From positions 9,114,501 through 9,178,500 of the forward strand of contig NC_134035.1 in NCBI RefSeq assembly GCF_964204645.1: a DNA stretch of 64,000 nt, in the 5' to 3' direction. The notes beneath the pieces were generated by a model. It had not been told where the DNA came from. It worked only from the letters and a program-made list of their open reading frames with translations, and did no database searches. The stretch's first letter is position 1. Each line of letters begins with the position of its first letter. Source of the stretch: Tubulanus polymorphus. Taxonomy: Eukaryota; Nemertea; Palaeonemertea; Tubulaniformes; Tubulanidae. Position numbers and translations under genes: made by a program. Below are positions 23,248-34,900 of this stretch, piece after piece.

Positions 23248-23573
23248 GGGGCCGGTTGCATAGTCATGGCTTAGACTTAAGACCAGTCTAAGACCAACTT
23301 GGTTCTATAACCAATCTAACAACTTAAGACCAGTCTAAAGATTTAAGACCACTTTTGGACTTAAAGTCACGACTGTGCAACTGGCCCCTGGCCCTAAAAA
23401 GGATAACGTTGTAAGAACAGATATCCAGGGGCCGGTTGCATAGTCATGGTTTAGACTTAAGACCAGTCTAAGACCAACTTAGTTCTATAGCTAATCTAAC
23501 AACTTAAGATCAGTCTTAAGATTTAAGACCACTTTTGGACTTAAGTCACGACTGTGCAACTGGCCCCAGGACT
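23248..23573. repeat. Two tandem copies of a 140-bp palindromic element
   Basis: Both copies (about 23248-23393 and 23427-23573) run from CAGGGGCCGGTTGCATAGTC or a near match to GACTGTGCAACTGGCCCC, so each has inverted ends. The copies differ at only a few bases, which points to recent duplication. The interior repeats TTAAGACCAGTCT. Confidence 0.85.
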
Positions 23574-23854
23574 AGTACGTGTAGTGAATGCTGTTGTTCT
23601 AACCGATATTTCTATTGATGTTGTTATGATCTTCGATTATGAAAACGAAATGAAAAAAATGCTTTATTCAACGTAAATCTTGACGAATCTATCGAATGAA
23701 ATGAATGTTGTAGAAGCTTTTTATGTGCGCGCATTTTTTGTTCAGTTTCAAACTGAGAAGTGAATGTTGTAAGTCGAGGTGAAATGAAATGAAATCATTT
23801 GAATAAAAGAAAAGATTGATCGTAAATTCATTCGTTTGCTTTTGTCCTGTTTCA

Positions 23855-24497
23855 GGGTGGCCGTTCGTATGGAATTCAGGGGAAAATCAGGGAATTTGAT
23901 TTCACTTAAAAAGTCATGAAATAGTAAGGGAATTTTATGAAAAAGGTCAAAATCATGGAAAAGTCGGGGAAAACTGTTTTTGTGCACACGACGTTACAGA
24001 AAAGCACGGCAAAACGTAAATTCGAAATTAAATATACCGTAGTTGAGATAACTTAGGTCATGAAATTTTGGTTAATGTTCATGGAAAAACAAAATCAGAT
24101 ATAGGTACCTATACAGGTATAGGTATCAGATATAATCAGAGACAGGGTGACCACGAATCTGGAAAACAGGGAAATGATTTTTCTCAGGGAAATTGGTAAA
24201 AATATGGAAAACAGGGAAATTACTTTTGTCTCGCACGCGCGTTTTCACCGCGAATGTTTACAATTGACTACCTGATTATATATCAAGGATCATATGGTAA
24301 ATAATACAAAGTTATAGCGCCACTTTCTAACAAATTCATAAAATCACAGCGGAGCTATATCAGACGATAGGCTGCTTGTCTTTAATTTTATATTTGTCAT
24401 GGTCTCCATATGACGCCCAGCACAGGGAAAATCAACTTTTCACAGGGAATTTGCAAGTGGGCGGTTTGTGGTCACCCTGTATAAGTAGCCACCCTGT
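23855..24497. mobile_element. Two CAGGGTGGCCAC-family elements
   Basis: One opens at 23855 (CAGGGTGGCCGTTCGTATGG, followed by GGAATTTGATTTCAC). A second runs from CAGGGTGACCACGAATCTGG at about 24145 to GTGGTCACCCTG at about 24469-24480, with a stray GCCACCCTG just after. No transposase ORF is visible. Confidence 0.65.
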
Positions 24498-24499
24498 AT

Positions 24500-25405
24500 T
24501 TACTTGTCATATCCAGCAGTATCCAGTAATTGTGTTTCATAGACTACAGACAAACCTCGTTATAGCGCCAGCCCCATGACCGTCAAAATTGTGGCGGTAA
24601 CGAATGTGGCCATCATGAGTGTTGACATGGCATACAAGACATGACTATTGACCAAATCCAGTATTGACATAAATTAATCTTAATTTAGGAAACCTAAAGG
24701 TCTTAGCTTATTTCATTTAGATAATAGAACAAACAATTATTTGTACAGTAGATGCGTGATACTACCGACCACATTGTATCGATTCTGAACCAAAAGATTG
24801 GAAACGTCGTTGACGAAAGATCGTTGGCGGTTAATAACGAATGTTTTTTCTATGAGTTTGAATAGGACTGTTTAGGATTTCGTGGGGGTTATGGCGGAGG
24901 GTGAGGGGTGGTAAAACGAGAGCTATTTACATACATAGATACCAAATGAACTGTGCACAAAGAAATTCTTGACGATAGGTGAATTTGGCGGTATTACGGA
25001 TGGCGGTCGGTACAACGAGCTTGGACTGTTTCAATATAAAGCCGCGCACACATTTTGTCATTAAAAATCTTAAACACCGTGCAAATAATGCAGATATAAA
25101 TCTGCTGACTGGACCCATCCCTTCGGCGTTCGATACCTACCTCGTCATGATTTCTATTCGCCTCCGACATTATTTATTGTGAATGGACAGGGTTCCTACA
25201 ATTCCTTGAAAACTACTTAATGGAAGGTAACGCTTTCAAACTCCGCATGTACTGTAAACTATGCCTTAATTGGTAGAGTTCCGGGATTTGTTTTTACCCT
25301 ATTAGGCAGTTTAAGTAATCTTAAGGATAAATATTTGCTTACAAAACCGAATTCATGGTTTTACCAAGATCATGGACATCTACTTAATACTCCATGCCGA
25401 GATAG
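24500..25405. other. Intergenic DNA without recognisable genes
   Basis: I found no exon with good splice signals on either strand. One phrase (AACCTCGTTATAGCGCCA at about 24552) resembles an end of the pogo-like family. Short ORFs here look like chance. Confidence 0.4.
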
Positions 25406-25411
25406 ATGGTA

Positions 25412-25792
25412 CCAATTAGGCCTTTTTTAATAGCTTGGTTTACGGGAACCGCCTCCGAAATTTGAAGAAAGGTCAAATTGATTTTTTTTCAATTCCCATC
25501 CGTGGAACGAATTCAGTGAAAAGAATGAGCAAAAAATGTTTTTCGTCTCTACCGAATGAGAATCCTGGCTTAAATGATGAAAAAAAATTGAAAAATGCGA
25601 AGTTCTTTTTTGATTGCAGTGCGCAGAATCCGAACTTTCCAAGAATCATTTGTTTGGACATAATGTATACTGCCCTATCGAAAGTTCCATCTTCCTACAA
25701 AAAGCGATTTTATCTCAATAAGGGAATTCTCTTAAAAATGATATTTCAACAGGTCTACCCCGTAAACCAAGCTATTAAAAAGGCCTAATTGG
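25412..25792. mobile_element. Short inverted-repeat element with a spanning open frame
   Basis: The ends are about 35 bp and nearly perfect: CCAATTAGGCC...TAATAGCTTGG and its reverse complement at 25760-25792. A plus-strand frame is open from 25435 to 25788 (117 codons, Lys/Phe/Asn rich). It matches no transposase I know, so this is more likely a MITE than a coding element. No clear target duplication is seen. Confidence 0.7.
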
Positions 25793-25799
25793 GATACGT

Positions 25800-26616
25800 A
25801 TGTATAATTGACGCAGACGCTTCATGGAAATCTGAAATTTTCTCCTTGAAAACTCCTTAAAGAATTGAATTTTATTTTCATTATACTTCAGATACAGTAA
25901 CATACATACAATCTTACACAACAAGAAAAGACAATAAATGATGTAATAATTTGATTGGCAATATTATGAAGGACACAGTACAAGCCTGACGACTGCCAGC
26001 TGGAGGTACTGTGCCCGAGCGATGAAATGGAGGTGGGATGAGGGGTATTTATGTATATAAGATAATATATGTATATAAGTCAGCCATCAAATGCACTACT
26101 ATGAAATGTTGAATCCCAGATGACTGGTAGAAGTAAATAGTACAAAGAAATGCAACACAAATTCATACAAATATCTTAGATATATAGGATGATAAGGAAT
26201 ATCGATAAAGTTAGCTTATTAATAAAGCGGTAATGATATGCTTCTGTAACCTATGTACACAAGTTTCAATTGTTTTAGCTTATATCCAGGAATGACTGGA
26301 AGACCCTGATGGACTATTACATCAGCGATCACTTCACCATCCTTCAATAGACTAATCATTAAGAATGGCGAATTCCTGACGAGGTGGATCCTGTAAATGT
26401 AGGTATTCCAAGATAAAAGTGATATCGAAGAACATTGTCCCCAAGTTATACATCGAACAGGAACATATAACTAATAGCTGGCTTCACTTTATTCACAAAT
26501 TGTATATAGGAGAGGTAAAGAAGCAATTGTCTTGGTGAAAAGTCCACTTATATACGTGTATGTAAGCACAAAAAGCATATGAACTTTTGATTTTTGATTA
26601 AGTTATGTATAGTTCA
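25800..26616 (-). other. Probable MyD88 3' UTR and flank
   Basis: No coding exon. Minus-strand AATAAA signals are at 26488-26493 and 25871-25876 and would give 3' UTRs of about 130 or 750 nt. Confidence 0.35.
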
Positions 26617-29600
26617 TCAGTTAGCCAGTAAAACCTCTCTCTCCCTACGTCTCACTCCTTCTTCCTTAACGTCATCTCTTAACAACGTTTCATAACTGAC
26701 ACCATTCGGATCGTTCATGCATATCGGTAACGGATCAATACTAGGGAAGTTAGCCCTAAATTCGAGCTCCGCCTGCGTGAGGTTCACTTTTGCCGACAAG
26801 GACTCGTACATTCTGTCCCAGAACAACCCTAAGGGGTCGGCCTTCTCGTTGAAGTAAAGTTTCGTCAGAGGTTTCATAACATTGGGCGGATTGGCCATCG
26901 TTTCTCTGTCCAAATACACCGGTACAATTCTCGCCGTACCTGCAATTATTAGTTTTCCTTTTAGTTAGTCAGGAAAAATTTGAAGTTAAACTGTTTGTTC
27001 TTTAGACGCTTTTCCACTATCTAGATTTTTCATCACTAGATGATTCTTGCTTTCAGCCGAGTATTTTACCTGGATTTAAGCAATGGGCGTACTGCGTTTG
27101 GAATTCACATTCTTTGCTTCTCCAATAAGCTGGCGTTACAATTGTTATCATTTGTCTACATCTGAAACACAACCACAAATTCAGATACTCTAAAAGAGAA
27201 AAAGCGACGATGGATGTCGTGGATACAAGGATTCACTATAGAATTAATTACGATGGATACTCATAAGGTATAACAAATGCAACTACCGTTGGAATAGTTT
27301 TAACTATTAGTTGGCCCTTCTATTTGTCCCTATTTTCTATGTTTAAAGAAAGAATAAAATATCACCTCTTTTCAATCAGTTGTATGGAAACGTTTATTTG
27401 TTCGGTACCCTGCGCAACCAAGAAATCGCGCTGTGGAACTAGAATTTTCATCCCTCGTTTTGTTTCCATTTCGTTGATGAGTTTTATGACGAATTTCAAT
27501 TCTTCGCTGTTCAAACTCTGATCAGCGAAACACACGTACGCGTCATAAAACAAAGCCATTCCACTGAAAACTATGTTAAAAGATAGACGTTACGTTACGT
27601 TATATTATTATTATTATCATAATAATGAGTAATAAAGTGTACATGTTTGTATCTTTAACTTTGATACCTCAAACAACTTAACTAAGAACAAAGGCAGTGC
27701 TTAAAGCAAATATTATACAGGAAAATTTAATGTTTTGAATACTCCTCGGCCGCAAGATGTCTTAACATCTATTAAAGCGGAGCTTGGAGATTTCTATATT
27801 ATGTTTCTTTATCCTGTAATTTCATATGTATTATTTTCTAAACCGATCAGTCCCCCACCTGACTCCAGTGGGTGTGATTTAGTTTGTTATGGAGCTTTCT
27901 ACAACCGACCGCTCAGCTTTTATGGCAAATAAACTTAAGATATAATAAACGAAATAAAAAACAAAGTGAAACAACAACACGGATACGCTTAGGCATAAAA
28001 ATACCCTCTTCAAGCATCGTGAACCCGATATGATATGATATATGATATGTGATGTGTGATATATGATAAGATGTTTTAGGAACACGAAGATTACACAGAT
28101 TTTGAGTTAGATGTGAGTCACTTCTAACTCGCACCTATGTCACTGCGAGCACGTAGGGTTCACACTGGTATACTCACTATCCTGTACCGTCAACAGGTCA
28201 TAAACATTATTATGTTCAGGTTCCTCTTCTTCGGCGACGGCTTCGTCGTCTTCATCGTCTGATTTAGAAAAGGCTAATAACACAGGGTAAGCCTTACTAC
28301 TGTGTAAGCCTTAATTATGGCTTACACATTAGAAATAGATAGGCCTATATTTTGGCATACAGTCAGTGTTTGATTTCTGATAAAATTGCATTTTATATCG
28401 AAGCTCTTATGTACACGTTTCCACTGATTCCAAACGATTCCAATGAGGGGGCAGTGAACGAACCTAAGATTTTCAAAGTGTCCTTAAAAAGTCAGTGTCA
28501 AAAGATTTAGGTCAAAATTTTTCGAAATTTTGATACAATTTTCACCCTGTTTTGGAAAATGAAAATAATCCATCCTCAATTGATTTATTCGGGGACTTCA
28601 TATTAAAGATCTGACTTTTTTTTCGTAATGAAAGTGCCTTCTTTCTAGAAATAGAACTGCCCCCCCCAAAAAAAAAGCTCAGCACTCGGGCCTGCAATTC
28701 ATAACCGCATATTTGGGGTCAGTTAAGTATTCTGTGATGGATTCATTAAAATATGTGTGTGTGGGTTGATAACAATACCTTTATTACTTCCCGATGGCGT
28801 CTGAATCAGACTAGCTATGTATTCATCTATATCATGAACTGAAAAACAGATACACATATTCGATACGAGTACCGAAACAAAACTATCGTGAAATCTAAAT
28901 AGATATCCAAAATTAACACTGAAAAAAATGTTCTCAAGACCATACCGGTATATCATGTAATTAGAGAGTATTGATCATTCATTATATTTTATGTATTGTG
29001 TTATTAGATATCATTATAAACATGCCAAGTAAGTTTCGCTTTTTGCGTATCCTCTGAGAGAACCATGTGGCAAATTGAAGAGATCCAAAACAACCTAAAA
29101 TAAGTCTTCGTAAGGGCGCTGTCCATCAAAGACCTCCAAGGTCGAGGGGGATTTGTGATTTTGGACTTTTGTGGACGGGGGGGGGGGGGGGGGGGGTAAA
29201 TTCTGCTTAATTCAGCTGAACAAATGATTAAGTGCAATACATGGAGTGATTACTTTAACTTCGAATTAATAATGATGATAAATAATAATAATGAATAATA
29301 ATAATTATAATGATAATGATGATAATGATAATAATAATAATGATAATTATAATAATAGTAAATTTGTACATATTTGTATATATATAATTAGAAGAATTAG
29401 TTCAATTTATATACATTTTCAAGATCGTGTATGGAATAATAGTTATGGTAATAGTAATATATTTTCTATTGCATTTTCCCCACTGTCATACAATGGCATT
29501 ATTACCCCAGCCTATAAATCTAGCCAATTATCAATCATCCCTCCCTGGGGAAAAGTAACATTTTGCAGTTTCGTATGGACGTTTTTCATGGACAGGCCTT

Positions 29601-30995
29601 AACGGAACTATACTCACCTAAATGTGATTGTAGATCATACAGAGCATCTTCTCTACCGAGTTGGAATAGAATATCTATAAGAGATTGGATCGAATCGACA
29701 GCATTTTCCGGCACTCGATCACCGTTCCATTCACGCAGTACCTCGACCATCGGGTCTCGTGATCTTTCGATGTTGGCCACGCTTATCGACTGAAATCCTC
29801 GCAATGCTGCTACTCCTTGCCAGTCGATTCTTACCCGTGGCTCATATTCTCGTAACAGTCGGTTTTCCGGGTTCAAGAAATCTGATAGGATTATTTTTGA
29901 CCTTTTACCGAGGCAGCGGATCGGTATCGTATCAGTGCCTCGGTTCGTTTTCAAATCGTCGTAAAACGATTTGTTGTCCAGCGTTTGAGGCAACGATTTC
30001 GTCGCTTCTGAGGTAGCCTCGACCGGGATCGGTGCAAGGAACGGTTCGCCACGGATCGCTAGGTAAGGTAGGACATTGGTGGAATATTCGCTGCGAGACC
30101 TCGGACGATGCTGTAGATTTGAAAACTGTTTCCAAGGAATAACTGGACAACTGGAACATTTGTGAACTCCGACTGAATTAGGCTCAGTCTCGTCCAAATT
30201 CGGATACAATGAAATAGACGAAACCTCGGCGTATAACTCATTTTCATTTGAGCGTTGTTGATTTGCATTTTCCTGATTTATGTTATCTTCTAGCTGATTT
30301 TCGAACGCCAGTAAATGGTCAAATGGCTCCGATCGATGACTGGATGAACTTTCAACAATCTGGTTTGCATCCTCGTTGAAATAAGATGCGCCAACACCAC
30401 GACAAGTTACATCAGTGGAACAGCCACCGATTTTAGTATCGTCGTAAATTGATGGTCGCCTTTCTTCGTTTGTCACCATGATACTCGTCGTTGAACCAGA
30501 AAGTGCCCATTTTCCTGAACAATTCCCGAACAGAGAGGAATCGTGTTGCTTACTGTTTGACGGTGAAGAAAATCGTACAAATCGTGCATAAGGCACGATT
30601 TCGCCCGAATCAACGCGATCAGATAAACAGTATTCAGCATAAGATTTGCAGCTATCATTTTCTTGGCAATCCGAGCAACCTGAACAACTCGACGAATTGT
30701 CCTGTTCATTCAAATACGCTTCTTCCCGGTCACCCGACGCTGTTTCCTCTGCCGTTATTTCATCATAACCAGCCACTTCAGTACTTTCATATTCCATTGT
30801 AATAGCTACCGTCAGCATTGGAGATCCTATCAGAACGCTAGTCTGACTATGAATATGATAATCATCCCAGTCGCCATCGCCAGTAAATCCACCGAATGAG
30901 TAAAAAGATGTTTCCCACTTATGACTGATGTAATCGGCGAGATTTACAGAACTGTTAGATGACCGTTTCGACGTCATGATGTTGTAAAGTTCCAT
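26617..30995 (-). CDS. MYD88: MyD88 adaptor with death and TIR domains and a long N-terminal extension, 6 exons, about 712 residues
   Basis: Exons: 30995-29618, 28838-28779, 28258-28178, 27570-27366, 27161-27070, 26939-26617 (2139 nt, phase-consistent if the fourth exon uses the ATAG acceptor at 27572-27571). The death domain (about residues 370-460) carries LSDFLNP, then DWQGVAALRGF and IDILFQLGREDALYDL, as in MyD88. The two small exons encode an acidic linker. The TIR domain has box 1 FYDAYVCFAD, box 2 QRDFLVAQGTEQINVS, then LIEKRCRQM and WRSKECEFQTQYAHCLNPG, and box 3 LFWDRMYESL, matching MyD88 closely. The protein links Toll/IL-1-type receptors to IRAK kinases. Oddities are about 360 residues of Ser/Glu/Asp-rich sequence before the death domain, in the same uninterrupted exon, and a BB loop without the usual Pro-Gly. 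The ATG at 30995 was chosen as the first in frame; ATG at 30977 or an upstream exon is possible, since TTTCCAG precedes the ATG. Confidence 0.9.
27598..27630. repeat. TTA/ATA microsatellite
   Basis: A short TTATTATTATTATCATAATAA run lies in a MyD88 intron. Confidence 0.7.
28020..28075. repeat. TGATA-rich microsatellite
   Basis: Repeated (A)TATGATA/TGTGATA units lie in the MyD88 intron between exons 27366-27570 and 28178-28258. Confidence 0.7.
29177..29196 (+). repeat. Uninterrupted run of 20 G
   Basis: A homopolymer G tract lies in the first MyD88 intron. The transcribed (minus-sense) RNA would carry C20, while the plus strand could form a G-quadruplex. Its length may be unreliable in assemblies. 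Confidence 0.9.
29265..29356. repeat. (AAT/GAT)n low-complexity tract
   Basis: Mixed AAT, GAT and AATAAT units run for about 90 bp in the first MyD88 intron. They create a meaningless Asn/Asp-rich ORF. Confidence 0.9.
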
Positions 30996-31926
30996 TGAGA
31001 TCCTCTGCAGAACTGACTGGAAATTATTGCGAAGAACAAACACCGTTACGACGATAGATATTCAATATCCAGATAGATTAGTGCAAGATCCAGTTTAACA
31101 GTCATGGGTCAAAATAAGGGCTCAACTCCGTTTTATGGTTAAGTAGTTCAGGCGGCGAATAACAGTACAGATTAAAACATCAAGGGCATTGTCGAAGAAA
31201 TATCCTTCGACAATCCGACAATCAGAAGCATTGTCGAAGAAATTTCTTTCCAATCGGTTTCAAATTCAGCTGGAAAAACCGTTAAACTGGATATTACGTC
31301 ATACGAAATATTGAGTTTTCTAGTCTCACCCACGTATGAAATAATTAACATTAAAATCATTGTCCACAAAAACCTACCAGAAGAGGCTGGAATGAAATAC
31401 GCCGGATACATGTGAAAATTTTCGTGTATATAATCCTACTTTCGATCAGGATATGAAAGATAGCTTTTTTTCAGTGTGAATACCATAGATATATTATTAG
31501 AATTGATTGACTATATGAGTTATATTTTATTGTCTATATTTTTATATAGGTCACCCGCATCTTTCGATGATATCTGAAAATGATGCAGCAGCAATACTTT
31601 GACACCACTGTTTATTCAGCTCTGAATGTTTTTTTAATCCTTCTTTTTAAGTTCCGCTATAACGAAATGAACCTCAAACCACAAATCATAAAATTACTTT
31701 CTGAGTTATTTATAAATTAATCTAGATTATTGTTCACAAGTCGAAACTGTTACAGCGCAATTTATAAATATAATAAGAACAAATTTCCAATAAATTCAAC
31801 ACAATGACGGCTTATAAGGAAGGCTTTTCCAAGAAGATTACCACGAACTGAGCTACTTATTTTTTCGCTTTGTAATGTAATTTCTGGTAGAATGTAAGTA
31901 GTAAGAATCGCAAATTTTCCGTCGAA
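30996..31926 (-). other. Interval between the OGFR-like gene and MyD88; likely MyD88 5' region
   Basis: An acceptor-like TTTCCAG ends at about 31018 and a donor-like CTTCTG|GTAGGT lies near 31377, so a spliced non-coding exon is possible. Two copies of a GCATTGTCGAAGAAAT phrase (31188-31203 and 31228-31243) form a small direct repeat with a partial inverted copy. Nothing else is supported. Confidence 0.3.
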
Positions 31927-34900
31927 CTAACGAGTGCCAGTCGGGTATTTTTCGCGTTCCTTTTTCTCGTCGGGAAACCTGGGAGTGCACGCGAACCTGT
32001 CTCGCGGTGGATACCGAACATGTCCGAGCCGTTCGATCGTTTTCTCCTGTTTGATGAGAATATTCTTATGAAATATCTGCACCCGGCGTCGGTTGATGTT
32101 CTCGGCGAGATTTTTCTTCGTCCATTCCAACGTTTCCGATTTGTCTTTCAACGCCTCTTCGCCTTTCGCTTCAAGTTCGGCCAATTCTTTTCGTTCTTCT
32201 TTCACCTTCCTTCTCAGTATCATAATTTCGTATCTAGAAAATTGCAACAATTAAATTGAATGCTTTTTTCTCGAACACAATTTACAGCATAATGTACACG
32301 GATGCAAAATACAAAATACAGTAAATTAGACTTGAACAGGCATGTAGAAACTAGGAAATAGTTTTATTTTGTCATTAACGTTACTACAAAAAATTATTAA
32401 TGTCTATAATTCAGTTTGATTAGGGGATACATACATTAAGTAAACATTCGATAAGCTAAAGTAGTTTTTTTGTGATTCCTCAAATTTAATTGTCACTAAT
32501 GTTATTCCACAGGTCCAGATATCTTTACTGAAACTTACCTCCTTCGAACAATATTAATCACTTTCAATGAAGAATGAAGTTACGTACTTCGCTGGTTAAT
32601 GATTTAACCACTCACCTCCAGATATGTTTCTGTCGTCTCACTCGTACATAATCGTCATGTTTAACCGAATATTCTTCAGCTAAAACGACCAGCGAATCTC
32701 GCTCGCGGATGTTCTTCACCGCTAAGATCCACAAATCGTAACACGTCTGAAAATCATCGTTCGAAATGGGAGTTAGCAGTTAAATTTTAGTTTTACATCT
32801 GGGCATGGGCGTATAAACCAAGGGTGGATCCAGGGTAACCTCATTTTCTTAAAATTCTATAAAGAAATATGAATTATTCCCTCATGACAGCCATCAAATA
32901 GCATAGGAGAAAACCTAAATGTCACAATATTTTCGGCTCCTCCCACGTTTGGGTGCCCTTCGTGATTACTTTTGTGCCCTTCAGTACCCTGGTCCCCACC
33001 TTCCCCAAAATCCTGGCTCCGGCCTTGTTAACTTTGGTTCTTAGTACAATGATCCGAGCAACCTCCAGTCATCAAGAATCTATGCACACACGCTTTACGT
33101 GGTTCATATATGTACGTACTTGCCTCCGAATGTACGACCGATACCCTCCCCCTCCTCTGAATCTCCCGATAGCCACTAAAGACACTGATACCAGTTGCCC
33201 CGATTCTTACCTCTGCACATTCCGGAAGTCTTCCTTCAACGAACACCTGTTCCATCAATACACGAACCAGTGGACCTTGATATAAATCCAAGCCTAACTC
33301 GCCCATCGATTTGATCCATCTGGCTATTCTGTAGTGGTGAAATTCGTTGCTACAAAATAATTATCAACGAGATCAGTATCAGGTATCCACGATGTTTTGT
33401 TCGCATATTGGACCTAATTCAATTGGTACATTAGAAACGCTTTTTCGTAGATGAATTATTTTTCGAATAACAGTCGGAAAATTAATTAGTCCATTTACTC
33501 GTTAATCAAGGTCATTCGCTCTTTGAAATACGGTTTGAATTCAATTTCGCCGGTTTCCTTATCGACCAGTTCCAAACCATAAAACTCATAAAACATCAAC
33601 ATGATTTTGAAAGCTCGTTCGTACACTTCAGGTATCTTTCTGAGCGCCTGGAAGTAACGCATATATTGAATAAGTCGAGATGACTCGCTATATCCGTGTG
33701 TAAGAATATACGAGAGAAATCCCACAATAATTCAGTCAAAGATGAAAAGTTCTCGAGGGATAAATTATTGTGGGATTTCTTTCGTAAAACGTATTGAATG
33801 CCCCTTCTGCGTCGAGCTCGTTTTACGATGCGAAACTTACTTTGATTTCATGACGTTGAAGAACGTGCAAGTATTCGTTTGGTCCTCTGTCAGCTGTAGG
33901 TGTAACCCTGTTATTGGAATCGTGTACATACATTCGGTAACGGTTTTAGATATAGCCGACGTAAAAACTAAAATCTCAATGCAAATGTATCCGACTGGAC
34001 CAAATTCGGTTTTCGTATCTAGTCGACTAGTGGTCGTAACCAATAACCGAACGCGCTTGATTTTCGAACTATTTCCGGAATATAGTTCCGACTACCTGAC
34101 ATTCGGTTTCATTTAGTTCGACTATAGTCGACTAACTCAGATAACCGAAGGTGGCCCTGGAGAAAGTGAGCTGGTCAGATACAACTATTGGAGGTTGGGG
34201 CCATGGACTTCATCGAACTTTGTATGCACTAGGGAACTGACGCGTCAGAAGATAAACGCAGTAAAGCTGCGCAATAAATCGCGAGTGACGAGTAAAATTT
34301 AAATCCCACAATCACGAGATCGAAAAAGTTTTTAAAATATCGAACTATTAAAATTTATTAAGAACCCGAATTTTCGGCTTTACACTAAAAACCTTTTTCA
34401 AGTAATTTTTCGATCTCGTGATTGTGGGATTTATATTTCACGCATTTCACCAATCGAAACTGCCTTAATACAGAGTGGACAAAAGAAAGAGCTAGATAGA
34501 TTTGAGAGGAAGGGAAGAAATGTGATTATCAGACTTAATCTGGATTCTTACCAATCGAAGTAAAACGTGTAACGATTTATTTTTGAGAAATCACCCACAT
34601 ATTCCTCCAAAATATCGTCAATGAATTCACCTATAATAATCGGAAGAGAATTTATATTGAAATCAATGAGTTGGAAAGCTTCATATGAAATGCATTCGGG
34701 CACTACGTGAATGACTGAAAATGTATATACCATCTGGTTGATACGGCAGTTGATTCGTCCAGAACAGATAGTTATCTATCAATGACTTATCGTCTTTCCA
34801 TTTCTACAAAACGAAGTCGTCATGCAACTATGGAAAATCTAAATCTTAAACCACGCAATTTGCAAATCTGAGACCAGGCCTACTAGAGGTACAGACTCCA

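Larger units (their letters stand above)
21885..23850 (+). other. Probable FoxM1 3' UTR
   Basis: AT-rich, without coding exons. It contains the piggyBac-like copy, a pogo-like copy (22962-23172) and twin palindromic repeats (23248-23573). An AATAAA at 23803-23808 is a plausible end. Other, earlier cleavage sites are possible. Confidence 0.4.

Noticed and set aside
29291-29602. Asn/Asp-rich ORF
   Set aside because: It is generated by an AAT/GAT low-complexity tract.
31172-31411. ORF with a signal-peptide-like start upstream of MyD88
   Set aside because: The frame covers a direct/inverted repeat, ends without a domain and is out of frame with MyD88 when spliced; at most it belongs to a 5' UTR.
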